Shown: positions 6,764 to 12,895 of the stretch, one piece after another
Layout: each line of letters begins with the position of its first letter
Numbering within the stretch: position 1 is the stretch's first letter
Assembly: GCA_963625295.1 (NCBI GenBank)
Contig: CAVFTC010000059.1
Location: forward strand, 1 to 12,912
DNA: 12,912 nucleotides
Source: CAG-488 sp963625295
GTDB lineage: Bacteria > Bacillota > Clostridia > Oscillospirales > Acutalibacteraceae
Direction of reading: 5' to 3'
Notes under the pieces: model-generated
What the model was told of the DNA's origin: nothing
The model's database searches: none
What the model saw: only the letters and a program-made list of their open reading frames with translations
Made by a program: the position numbers and the translations under genes

Positions 6764-7978
6764 TTATGACGCTTTGAGGTACTGCTCTACCTCCTTGGCT
6801 GTATCGGTCATGCTCTGGGCAAAAATTCCGTAGCCCTCGGTCGGGTCGTCAACAAAAACATGGGTGACCGCCCCGACCAGCATTCCGTTTTGAATTATCG
6901 GACTGCCGCTCATACCCTGAACTATACCGCCCGTTTTCTCAAGCAGCTTTTTATCCGTAACCCGCAGAACAAGATTCCGCCGGTTATCCTTGCTGTCGAT
7001 TATCTTTTCGATCTCGATATCGTAGTATGCCGAGCCGCCGTCGTCCACGGTGCAAATTATCTGAGCAGCGCCGGTTTTCACCTCCTGACGCAGAGCGACC
7101 GGAACAACCCTTTCGCTGTCGTCAAAGGAATCCATTATTCCGTAAACGCCCGTGTCGCCGTTGATATAGAGGCTTCCTATCGTGCCGGCGGAAAAAACTC
7201 CGCACAGCTCGCCGGCGCTGCCGTTTGTGCCCTTATAGCACCCCTTTATCAGGGCTTCGACCGCATCTCCGCCCGAAAGGGGCATTATCTCCCCCGTATC
7301 CGTATCGCAAACGGCATGACCCAAACCGGCAAAAATTCCGTTTGTCCTGTCATACCATGTGACCGTGCCTATCCCCGCCGTGCTGTCCCTTATCCAAAGG
7401 CCGCCCTTGTAGGTCGAATCCTCTGCGCAAAGCACGGGAGTGAAGTCTATCTCCCTCGTTTTTGCCTCTCGTTCAATTTTCAGCTTCAGCGTTTTGCCGC
7501 CGCTCGAAGCGAAAATTGCCGAAAGCTCACGGTTTCGGTACACTTCAACTCCGTCAACGGAGATTATCATGTCTCCCTCTTTAAGCCCGGCAGCTCTGCC
7601 GGGACTGGCGTTACCCGACGCAGTCGTTACGGCGTCAATACGGATAACCATTACGCCCTTTGTATACAGGCGGATTCCGAAAGCGTTTCCTCCGGGGACA
7701 ACATATTTTCGGCGGGAGACTTTAACTCTTGCGGATTTAACGGGAAAAAGATTAAAGAGCTTGACGGAGGTCAGGTATTCGGCTTCAACGGAAGAAGCCT
7801 CTTCCGTGCTGCTGTTGACAAGAGCCTGACAGACATAGGCCTTTCCGACATTCATTTCATCATATTCGCCTATCGTCATTTCATCGGGTATGCGGACATA
7901 GCCCACGATAACGAGCATCATTATAACGCCCGAGACGAAAAAGCAGATCATGCTGATTATCCGAATACATTGCTTCAA
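6764..7978 (-). CDS. spoIVB: SpoIVB sporulation serine protease (PDZ plus S55 peptidase)
   Basis: SpoIVB is secreted from the forespore into the intermembrane space, where it triggers processing of pro-sigma-K in the mother cell. The 404-residue protein has an N-terminal membrane anchor (about 5-28), a PDZ domain (about 95-175, with GLKEGDMIISVDGVEV) and an S55 peptidase domain. The line GGLWIRDSTAGIGTVTWYD (192-210) is characteristic. His221 (GLGHAVCD), Asp342 and Ser357 (GIVQGMSGSPIIQNG) match the B. subtilis catalytic residues His236, Asp363 and Ser378; the Asp-Ser distance of 15 is identical. The start is TTG, placed by GGAGGT 10 nt upstream; the first in-frame ATG is codon 10 and has no good ribosome binding site. 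Unlike the common arrangement, spo0A does not follow; the pur operon does. Confidence 0.95.
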   Translation of the reverse strand: MKQCIRIISMICFFVSGVIMMLVIVGYVRIPDEMTIGEYDEMNVGKAYVCQALVNSSTEEASSVEAEYLTSVKLFNLFPVKSARVKVSRRKYVVPGGNAFGIRLYTKGVMVIRIDAVTTASGNASPGRAAGLKEGDMIISVDGVEVYRNRELSAIFASSGGKTLKLKIEREAKTREIDFTPVLCAEDSTYKGGLWIRDSTAGIGTVTWYDRTNGIFAGLGHAVCDTDTGEIMPLSGGDAVEALIKGCYKGTNGSAGELCGVFSAGTIGSLYINGDTGVYGIMDSFDDSERVVPVALRQEVKTGAAQIICTVDDGGSAYYDIEIEKIIDSKDNRRNLVLRVTDKKLLEKTGGIVQGMSGSPIIQNGMLVGAVTHVFVDDPTEGYGIFAQSMTDTAKEVEQYLKAS

Positions 7979-7985
7979 TGAAAAA

Positions 7986-8017
7986 GCACCTCCGGTTTTA
8001 ATTTATCCCGAAGGTGC
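7986..8017 (-). terminator. Hairpin plus T run after rubrerythrin, holding the spoIVB SD
   Basis: On the minus strand GCACCTTCGG (8017-8008) pairs with CCGGAGGTGC (7995-7986) in 9 of 10 positions around a 12-nt loop, and TTTTT follows at once (7985-7981). It looks like the intrinsic terminator of the rubrerythrin transcript. Its 3' arm contains GGAGGT, the only good Shine-Dalgarno sequence for spoIVB, so transcripts reading through from upstream would hide that site. Confidence 0.75.
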
Positions 8018-8028
8018 ACATTTATTCA
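7999..8028 (-). promoter_or_regulatory. Possible forespore-type (sigma-F/G-like) promoter of spoIVB
   Basis: The minus strand reads TGAATA (8028-8023), 14 nt, then GGATAAATTA (8008-7999). These resemble the forespore -35 (GHATR) and a sigma-F-like -10 (GGnnAnAHTR), with a spacer about one base short. Initiation would fall near 7992-7995, just before GGAGGT, leaving the SD unpaired. The match is by eye and the elements overlap both a hairpin and a dispersed word. Confidence 0.38.
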
Positions 8029-8044
8029 AGGCAACACCGCACAA
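8028..8044 (-). repeat. 17-nt dispersed word, copy 2
   Basis: The minus strand reads TTGTGCGGTGTTGCCTT, 16 of 17 identical to 75-91. It begins 7 nt after the rubrerythrin stop codon and ends where the proposed spoIVB -35 element begins. Confidence 0.5.
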
Positions 8045-8051
8045 TTTGGCA

Positions 8052-8597
8052 TCAATAATTGTCGGCACAAATTTCAAAAAAGCTTTCCGGATGACGGCAA
8101 ACCGGGCATTCGTTGGGTACTCTTACATCGATAACGATATGTCCGCAGTTGCGGCACTCCCAAATTTTGACCTCGCTTTTTTCAAAAACCTGCGATGTCT
8201 TGATATTGTTCAGCAGCGTGCGGAAACGCTCCTCATGCCGCTTTTCAATGGCTGCAACCAAACGGAAGCGTTCGGCAAGCTCCGGGAAGCCCTCCTCATC
8301 GGCAATTTTGGCGAAGCTGTCATACATGTCTATCCACTCAAAGTATTCTCCCTCAGCCGCACTCTCGAGATTCTCCTTCGTGTCGCCGATACCCTCAAGC
8401 TCCTTGAACCAGAGCTTTGCGTGCTCCTTTTCGTTGGCAGCCGTTTTCAAAAACAGCTCTGCAATCTGCTCATAGCCCTGCTTCTTTGCAACGGAGGCAA
8501 AATAGGTGTACTTGTTCCTCGCCTCCGACTCGCCCGTAAATGCCGCCAAGAGATTTTTTTCGGTTCGTGTGCCCGTGTATTTTGTTTTTTTATTCAT
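8052..8597 (-). CDS. rbr: Rubrerythrin
   Basis: Rubrerythrins are cytosolic peroxidases that reduce hydrogen peroxide with electrons from NAD(P)H via rubredoxin-like partners, protecting anaerobes from oxygen. The 181-residue protein has a four-helix ferritin-like domain carrying the diiron ligand motifs: Glu23 (GESEARNKY), Glu56 and His59 (ANEKEH), Glu84 and Glu87 (GEYFEW), and Glu118 and His121 (IEKRHEERF). A C-terminal rubredoxin domain follows with CxxC pairs 148/151 and 164/167 (WECRNCG; NECPVCRHPESFF). Length and domain order are those of classical rubrerythrin. The ATG has AGGAGG 9 nt upstream, and the gene begins 23 nt after the lipase stop. No separate promoter is evident, so co-transcription with the lipase is likely. 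A terminator-like hairpin follows. Confidence 0.96.
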   Translation of the reverse strand: MNKKTKYTGTRTEKNLLAAFTGESEARNKYTYFASVAKKQGYEQIAELFLKTAANEKEHAKLWFKELEGIGDTKENLESAAEGEYFEWIDMYDSFAKIADEEGFPELAERFRLVAAIEKRHEERFRTLLNNIKTSQVFEKSEVKIWECRNCGHIVIDVRVPNECPVCRHPESFFEICADNY

Positions 8598-8620
8598 TAT
8601 TATTTTCCTCCTTTATTTCG

Positions 8621-9910
8621 TCAGTCCGTAATCGGCTGACTTTCTATCATTTTTATCATACCCATGTAGTAATCGAGCAGTGCATCCTCAGTAACCCCGA
8701 TTCCTATTGCGTTGCCGTGATCGCCCGTGCTCAGCGGCATAACATTCCAGATGCCCGTTTGAATATTCTCCGGGTCGTAGTCAACATACGGATCATCGAA
8801 CGGGTACTTCGCCGAAACAACGCTTACAAGTCCGTCGTTCGGCTTCCATGTTTCGTCAACGGTGTAAACCGAATCAGGATTGCCGGGGTAAATGCCCATC
8901 ATCTCCGAGAACGGACGCAGTAGCGCAAGCGTGCTCGGCAGGGCGATTTGAAGCTTGCCGGTCACCGGCTCGTCAACCGTTGTTCTGAACGCATAGGAAT
9001 AGTAATACACATTGTCGTCAAGTCCGACTCTGTCATTCAACTCCTTTGCTCCCTCGCAGGAAAGGTCATAGGCAACATTGTCGTACTTCTGGTCAAGTAT
9101 TATGCTTATCGCCTTATAGATATGGTTGACCGTCGTTTTCTCGCCCGGAACATAGGTCAGTCCGAACTGCTCCATATGAAAATCAACATATCCGTTGAGC
9201 TGCGAACGACCGAGAATTGCAGCGTAAAGGAAAACCGATATCTCCAAAACATCAAGCAGCCTCAGGTCGTCGATCATGTACTTCATCGTCGTTCCGTTAT
9301 TCGGCGTACAAATCGTCGTAACGGAATTGACCCAATTCGCCTTTCCGCCGACAAAGAGCGGTGAAATATCGTCCGCCGCCGTAGCCTCACGCTCGGCTGC
9401 GTCACCCTGAGAAAGCAGACCCTGAAGAAGCCTTATCGTGTTGCCGCCGAAGGAATGGCCGATAAGGTTGACCTTATTCATAAGGCCGTTTTCGTCCTTC
9501 TCGCCCCAGCCCTCAAAAAGCGGCTCGCTGTATGTTCTGCCGTAGCGAAGGTGATTATGCTTTTCGGAGTGAGCCGCACCGTAATCGACACGGGTTCCAG
9601 TCAACTGAGCGTAAAGCTCACAGGCTCTATCCCAGTTGCTCGAAAACGGGCCGACGGAGGCGTCCCAGCACTCAATACCCTGCTCCCTGAGCTTCGGTAT
9701 CAAATGGCAGGCTGTCGCTCCCCAGTAGGAAAGATCCTGATTGATTCCCTCGTCCTCGCCCCAGCCGAGAAAGCCGTGCACAAAGATGTAGGGATAGCTC
9801 TTGTCAACCTGACCGGATTTATCCTCCGGCACGACAAAGCCGGGAACAAAATTCACAAAGGTCATAACCAAAGCGATCCAAAGAGAAACCAACGACTGAT
9901 ACATAATCAC
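8621..9910 (-). CDS. Secreted lipase, family I.5-like (lipase 1)
   Basis: The predicted product is an exported carboxylester/triacylglycerol lipase of 429 residues with the alpha/beta-hydrolase fold. Residues 1-24 form a hydrophobic signal segment. The oxyanion-hole region is VHGFLGWG (44-51). The nucleophile Ser153 sits in GHSFGG, and Asp359 (KPNDGLV) and His398 (GDHGNAIG) complete the triad. SSNWDRACELYAQL (90-103) and VDYGAAHSEKHNHLRYGRTY resemble the Geobacillus/Staphylococcus-type lipases; Asp94, His114 and His120 match in spacing the zinc ligands Asp61, His81 and His87 of the Geobacillus enzyme. The start is uncertain: GTG at 9910 (6 nt from GAGGG) or ATG at 9904 (12 nt). It has a consensus promoter and is paralogous to lipase 2 at 10547. 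The substrate is unknown. Confidence 0.88.
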   Translation of the reverse strand: MIMYQSLVSLWIALVMTFVNFVPGFVVPEDKSGQVDKSYPYIFVHGFLGWGEDEGINQDLSYWGATACHLIPKLREQGIECWDASVGPFSSNWDRACELYAQLTGTRVDYGAAHSEKHNHLRYGRTYSEPLFEGWGEKDENGLMNKVNLIGHSFGGNTIRLLQGLLSQGDAAEREATAADDISPLFVGGKANWVNSVTTICTPNNGTTMKYMIDDLRLLDVLEISVFLYAAILGRSQLNGYVDFHMEQFGLTYVPGEKTTVNHIYKAISIILDQKYDNVAYDLSCEGAKELNDRVGLDDNVYYYSYAFRTTVDEPVTGKLQIALPSTLALLRPFSEMMGIYPGNPDSVYTVDETWKPNDGLVSVVSAKYPFDDPYVDYDPENIQTGIWNVMPLSTGDHGNAIGIGVTEDALLDYYMGMIKMIESQPITD

Positions 9911-9938
9911 ACCACGCCCTCTTTTATTCTTATTATAA

Positions 9939-9967
9939 ATTATATGGTATTATTCGCCTTTTGTCAA
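9939..9967 (-). promoter_or_regulatory. Consensus sigma-A promoter of lipase 1
   Basis: The minus strand carries TTGACA (9967-9962), exactly 17 nt, and TATAAT (9944-9939), both full consensus. The start would be near 9932, giving a leader of only about 20 nt before the lipase start. It likely also serves the downstream rubrerythrin gene. Confidence 0.88.
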
Positions 9968-10015
9968 CAAAAATGAACGAAAAACCATAAAAAGATAAGG
10001 CATTGTCTAAACAGC

Positions 10016-10435
10016 TCAAATATCGAAAACATTTATTCCGGTAACGGGGTGAACACGGCGGTTCATCTCACCGTCGATGATGTTGACGAAAATTTCCGCC
10101 GTTACGCCGATGACGGCCTCGGTCAGGTGTCCGCCGACAACATTGCAGTCCTCGCCCGAGAACGATGCGTGCAGGTGCAGATACGGCTTGCCGTCCTTCC
10201 TCGTCAGGTTGCCGAGCAGGGAAACAATCTCCATCGGCTTCTCGAAGGTTTTCGGGATATACTCCCCTTTTTCAAGGTCGTAGCAGCCGACCGTCGCACG
10301 GCTTGTTGCGCCGATGCCGTTGACCTGAGCAAAGCCGATATTCTCCTTTTCGGCAAGCTCCAGCAGCGAAGCTATGATGTCCTCGCCGATGCTCAGCCTT
10401 ACGCTTATTGTATTTCCGTCTTTTCTGTAATGCAT
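10016..10435 (-). CDS. PPC/DUF296-domain protein
   Basis: The 139-residue protein is essentially one PPC (plant and prokaryote conserved, DUF296) domain, a small trimer-forming beta/alpha fold found alone in bacteria and fused to AT-hooks in plants. Visible signs are the N-terminal SVRLSIGEDIIASLLELAEK (11-30), GIGATSRATVGCYD (40-53), HLHASFSG (87-94) and GGHLTEA (101-107). The three histidines of HLH and GGH form the conserved cluster that may bind metal (inference). There is no signal peptide and no AT-hook. The ATG at 10435 is preceded by GAAAGGAC; the frame stays open upstream to 10489, but that stretch overlaps the promoter region and lacks the domain. The gene lies between two secreted lipases and is transcribed away from lipase 2. 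Its cellular role is unknown; a DNA-binding or ligand-binding role is only a guess. Confidence 0.85.
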   Translation of the reverse strand: MHYRKDGNTISVRLSIGEDIIASLLELAEKENIGFAQVNGIGATSRATVGCYDLEKGEYIPKTFEKPMEIVSLLGNLTRKDGKPYLHLHASFSGEDCNVVGGHLTEAVIGVTAEIFVNIIDGEMNRRVHPVTGINVFDI

Positions 10436-10467
10436 AGTAACCGTCCTTTCCCGACATATTCTGCCGA

Positions 10468-10489
10468 TTGAAAATTGACAAATTTTCAA
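10468..10489. promoter_or_regulatory. Palindromic putative operator over the lipase 2 -35 box
   Basis: TTGAAAATT (10468-10476), spacer GACA, AATTTTCAA (10481-10489) is a perfect inverted repeat with 9-bp arms. It covers the whole TTGACA -35 element of the lipase 2 promoter and lies downstream of the divergent PPC promoter. Location and symmetry suggest a dimeric repressor site; the regulator is unknown. Confidence 0.5.
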
Positions 10490-10503
10490 ATAAATAATAA
10501 TAT
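10475..10503 (+). promoter_or_regulatory. Sigma-A promoter of lipase 2
   Basis: TTGACA (10475-10480), 17 nt, then TAATAT (10498-10503). The start would be near 10510, 37 nt before the lipase 2 ATG. It overlaps the divergent PPC promoter and the palindrome. Confidence 0.75.
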
Positions 10504-10522
10504 ATACTCAAACAAAATTCAA
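10494..10522 (-). promoter_or_regulatory. Possible divergent promoter of the PPC gene
   Basis: The minus strand shows TTGAAT (10522-10517), 17 nt, TATTAT (10499-10494). Its -10 overlaps the lipase 2 -10 by two bases, so polymerase could probably occupy only one of the two promoters at a time. The region is AT-rich, which makes chance matches more likely. Confidence 0.5.
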
Positions 10523-10546
10523 GCTTTATTTGGAAGGAAGTTTTAC

Positions 10547-11662
10547 ATGACGAAAATTATTTCTCTATTCATCTCCGTAATTATGTTCCTGTTTCCCGTG
10601 CTCAATATCCCTCATGCCGATATTGACAGGAAGAATTTCAACACAGAATATACTAATGTTTTTGTCCACGGCTTTTCCGGCTGGGGCGAATACGACGATT
10701 TCAACAAGGTCTTTCCTTACTGGGGCGTCAAAAACGGCGACCTGACGAAATATCTCAACGCACGGGGCTTTGACTGCCATGCCGCAACCGTTTCCCCTGC
10801 CGGCAGCGCATGGGACAGAGCGTGCGAGCTTTACGCCCAGCTCACGGGAACCGTCACCGACTACGGTGAAGCCCACAGCCGGAAATACGGTCACGACCGC
10901 TTCGGTAAGGATTATTCCGATTGCCGCCTGATAAACGACTGGAGCGAGGAGAAGAAAATCAACCTGTTCGGTCATTCCTTCGGCGGAGCTACCGTCAGAA
11001 TGCTGGCAGAGCTTATGGCAAACGGCGATGAAGCCGAAAAATCTGCGCCGGACACTTCTCCACTTTTCACGGGCGGCAAATCAAGCTGGATATATAGTAT
11101 AGTCACCCTTGCCGCACCGCACAACGGGACAACCGCTTACTGCATAAATCAAAAGGCGGCAGAGGATATCGTAAACGGCTTTGATTCCGCCTCCTCGGTT
11201 ATTTCGAGGCTCGGTGACAATGCGCTCTATGACATGATGATTGACAATGCGCTGGCACTCAACGAGAGGATATCGACCGTTCCGGGCATTTATTATTTTT
11301 CATATGCCTGTGACGGAACATACCGAGACGAAAACGGCGTATGCCGTGCAGATGACAAGCTCATCGCCTCCCAATATACCGTAACAGCAAAAATCATCTG
11401 CTCCTACACCGGCACAACCCCCGGCGATTATGTTATCGACGAGAAATGGCAGGCAAACGACGGTCTTGTCAATACATATTCTGCTCTCGCTCCCATCGGC
11501 GCACCGTCCGTGCAATACGACAGCTCAAGTGTCGAAACAGGCATTTGGAACATAATGGAGGTTGTCAGGGGCGACCACACAACGCTTCAGGGCGCACAAA
11601 GAGAAGACTTCAACGGCAGACTCTTCTGGGTAAACCTCCTCTCGATGATAAATTCACTTTGA
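10547..11662 (+). CDS. Secreted lipase, family I.5-like (lipase 2)
   Basis: This 371-residue protein is a paralogue of lipase 1 on the opposite strand. Residues 1-24 form a signal peptide (hydrophobic core, likely cut after IPHA). The oxyanion region is VHGFSGWG (40-47), the nucleophile Ser144 is in FGHSFGG, and Asp305 (QANDGLVN) and His344 (GDHTTLQ) complete the triad. Asp90, His110 and His116 match the zinc-site residues of family I.5 lipases in spacing. It shares SAWDRACELYAQLTGT with lipase 1 but lacks about 60 residues, largely between the nucleophile and the catalytic Asp, so the lid region probably differs. The ATG at 10547 has GGAAGGAAG 6 nt upstream; the open frame continues 24 codons further up but those codons cover the promoter. 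No terminator follows; the next promoter starts 8 nt after the stop. Confidence 0.88.
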   Translation: MTKIISLFISVIMFLFPVLNIPHADIDRKNFNTEYTNVFVHGFSGWGEYDDFNKVFPYWGVKNGDLTKYLNARGFDCHAATVSPAGSAWDRACELYAQLTGTVTDYGEAHSRKYGHDRFGKDYSDCRLINDWSEEKKINLFGHSFGGATVRMLAELMANGDEAEKSAPDTSPLFTGGKSSWIYSIVTLAAPHNGTTAYCINQKAAEDIVNGFDSASSVISRLGDNALYDMMIDNALALNERISTVPGIYYFSYACDGTYRDENGVCRADDKLIASQYTVTAKIICSYTGTTPGDYVIDEKWQANDGLVNTYSALAPIGAPSVQYDSSSVETGIWNIMEVVRGDHTTLQGAQREDFNGRLFWVNLLSMINSL

Positions 11663-11669
11663 GCAGGGA

Positions 11670-11698
11670 TTGACAAAAGAGCAAAATAATTATATTAT
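11670..11698 (+). promoter_or_regulatory. Consensus sigma-A promoter of the serine-rich protein gene
   Basis: TTGACA (11670-11675), 17 nt, TATTAT (11693-11698). The predicted start is near 11705, giving a leader of about 24 nt with AGGAGG. The strong promoter and biased codons (mostly AAG for Lys) suggest high expression. Confidence 0.82.
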
Positions 11699-11728
11699 TA
11701 AGATACCGAATAACAGGAGGGAAAATCA

Positions 11729-12679
11729 ATGAATAACGAAACAGGCAAGCAGCTTATCAAATCGGCAACTGCGGTTCTCTGCGTTGCGAGCGTTTGTATA
11801 TCGACTGTAATTTCAACAGGAAAGATAGCCGACACAATCAAATCGACGGCAAGCTCCGCTCAGGTGCAGCAGAGCAGTTCTTCGTTTGACGGCGACATAC
11901 AAACAGATGAAGCCGTTATCGACAACGGCACGGATGCGGATATCGCAGTCGATCCGTCAGCAACGGAGCAGACAGACGCCGCTCAGCCCGACAGCACCGA
12001 GGCTGCCGACGCAGGCTCAAGCTCCTCACAGCAAAGCTCGGGCAGCTCGTCATCTGGCAGTCAGAGCGCAGCCAAGCAGAGCAGCGCAAGCAAGGAAATG
12101 AGCAAGGCTGAGATCATCAACTATTGCAACACAGCTCTCAACAAGGCAAAGGCAGCCAAGGTCGGCTACAACAAGAAGATGGTCAGAGAGGTCAAGGGCA
12201 GCACAGACGGTATTTCTCCGAGCCTTATCAAGCTCGTTGCCGCAAACAAGAGCACAACGATGAAAAAGGGCAGCGATGATATTAAGGACGATTTCCCGGC
12301 AGCCGGCTACGACTGGTCAAGCAAGCTCAGAGAGCAGGATGTTACAAATGCCACTATCAAGACAAGCGGTCAGTATTATGAGATAAAGCTCACCCTCGGC
12401 AAGGAGCAGAACCCGGCAAAGGGCGAAGCAAGCAGCTACGGCAGAGTAATGTCCGTTATCGACGCAGCGGAAGCAGGCAACATGGTTCCGGGTATCAAGT
12501 CCATCAACATGAGCTACCACGACGGCTATGTTTACGCCAAGGTCGATTCAAAGACCGGCAAGCTCGTTTCGGCAGAATTCTCCGCATCGGCGGACATTCA
12601 GGCAAAAATCTCAATCTTCGGCGATGTTGCCGTCAAGGACATTGTCAGCACCGAAACCTTCACCAACATAGTTTGGTAA
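11729..12679 (+). CDS. Secreted serine-rich protein of unknown function
   Basis: I do not recognise the family. The 316-residue protein starts with a short polar stretch, a hydrophobic segment (about 12-30) and an Ala-Ser-Ser-Ala-Gln site near 41-45, so it is exported or membrane-anchored. The two cysteines in the hydrophobic segment do not form a proper lipobox. Residues about 45-125 are a low-complexity linker: first acidic with Asp, Thr and Ala, then Ser/Gln/Gly-rich. The C-terminal part (about 126-316) starts with a Lys/Ala-rich helix, followed by alternating strand-like segments ending in TGKLVSAEFSASADIQAKIS and a Trp-ended tail. It has one cysteine in that part and no visible enzyme motif. 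The layout (anchor, flexible spacer, folded domain) fits a cell-surface protein holding its domain away from the membrane. It has its own promoter, AGGAGG SD, 8 nt before the ATG, and terminator, so it is monocistronic. Confidence 0.85.
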   Translation: MNNETGKQLIKSATAVLCVASVCISTVISTGKIADTIKSTASSAQVQQSSSSFDGDIQTDEAVIDNGTDADIAVDPSATEQTDAAQPDSTEAADAGSSSSQQSSGSSSSGSQSAAKQSSASKEMSKAEIINYCNTALNKAKAAKVGYNKKMVREVKGSTDGISPSLIKLVAANKSTTMKKGSDDIKDDFPAAGYDWSSKLREQDVTNATIKTSGQYYEIKLTLGKEQNPAKGEASSYGRVMSVIDAAEAGNMVPGIKSINMSYHDGYVYAKVDSKTGKLVSAEFSASADIQAKISIFGDVAVKDIVSTETFTNIVW

Positions 12680-12716
12680 AAAGGTAAGAAATAAGATAAA
12701 AAAGAACACCATAATT

Positions 12717-12750
12717 TTGCCCGACAGTTTCATAATCTGCCGGGCAATTT
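12717..12750 (+). terminator. Intrinsic terminator after the serine-rich protein gene
   Basis: TTGCCCGACAG (12717-12727) pairs with CTGCCGGGCAA (12737-12747) in 10 of 11 positions around a 9-nt loop. Only a short T run follows (TTTAGATTTT), so it is not ideal on the plus strand. The 5' flank is A/T-rich rather than a clean A run, so bidirectional action is uncertain. Confidence 0.7.
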
Positions 12751-12824
12751 AGATTTTAGATGGTAGATTGTAGATTTTAGACCTGCGTAAATTAGACTTT
12801 AGATTTTAGATGGTAGATTGTAGA
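12748..12824 (+). repeat. Two 27-nt perfect direct repeats, TAGA-rich
   Basis: The word TTTAGATTTTAGATGG plus TAGATTGTAGA occurs at 12748-12774 and again, base for base, at 12798-12824, a 50-nt period. TAGACCTGCG follows the second copy (12821-12830) and a near copy of this junction follows the first (12778-12787). No coding sequence is present. Two copies only, without a variable spacer series, so it is not a CRISPR. Confidence 0.8.
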
Positions 12825-12895
12825 CCTGCGAAAAATTAAATGCTACATTTTTCCGTAACATCATCTAACATCTTCCGTCTACCGTCTACCATCTA
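12807..12895. repeat. Imperfect inverted repeat in the right-end repeat region
   Basis: The 18-nt arm 12807-12824 (tagatggtagattgtaga) is complementary to 12878-12895 in 16 of 18 positions, with a 53-nt loop. The loop carries the modules shared with the left end of the window (12827-12840 and 12847-12861). The rest of the window to 12912 shows nothing else I can name. Confidence 0.65.

Noticed and set aside
6860..7981. Long open frame on the plus strand (373 codons) opposite spoIVB
   Set aside because: It is antisense to a protein with clear PDZ and S55 protease motifs; its translation has no recognisable domain, and there is no good ribosome binding site.
10475..10546. Upstream extension of lipase 2 by 24 codons
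   Set aside because: It would cover the -35 and -10 elements and place a polar stretch before the signal peptide; the ATG at 10547 has a good SD.
12748..12824. CRISPR-like array from spaced 27-nt repeats
   Set aside because: Only two copies, low-complexity TAGA words also fill the spacer, and no cas genes are present.
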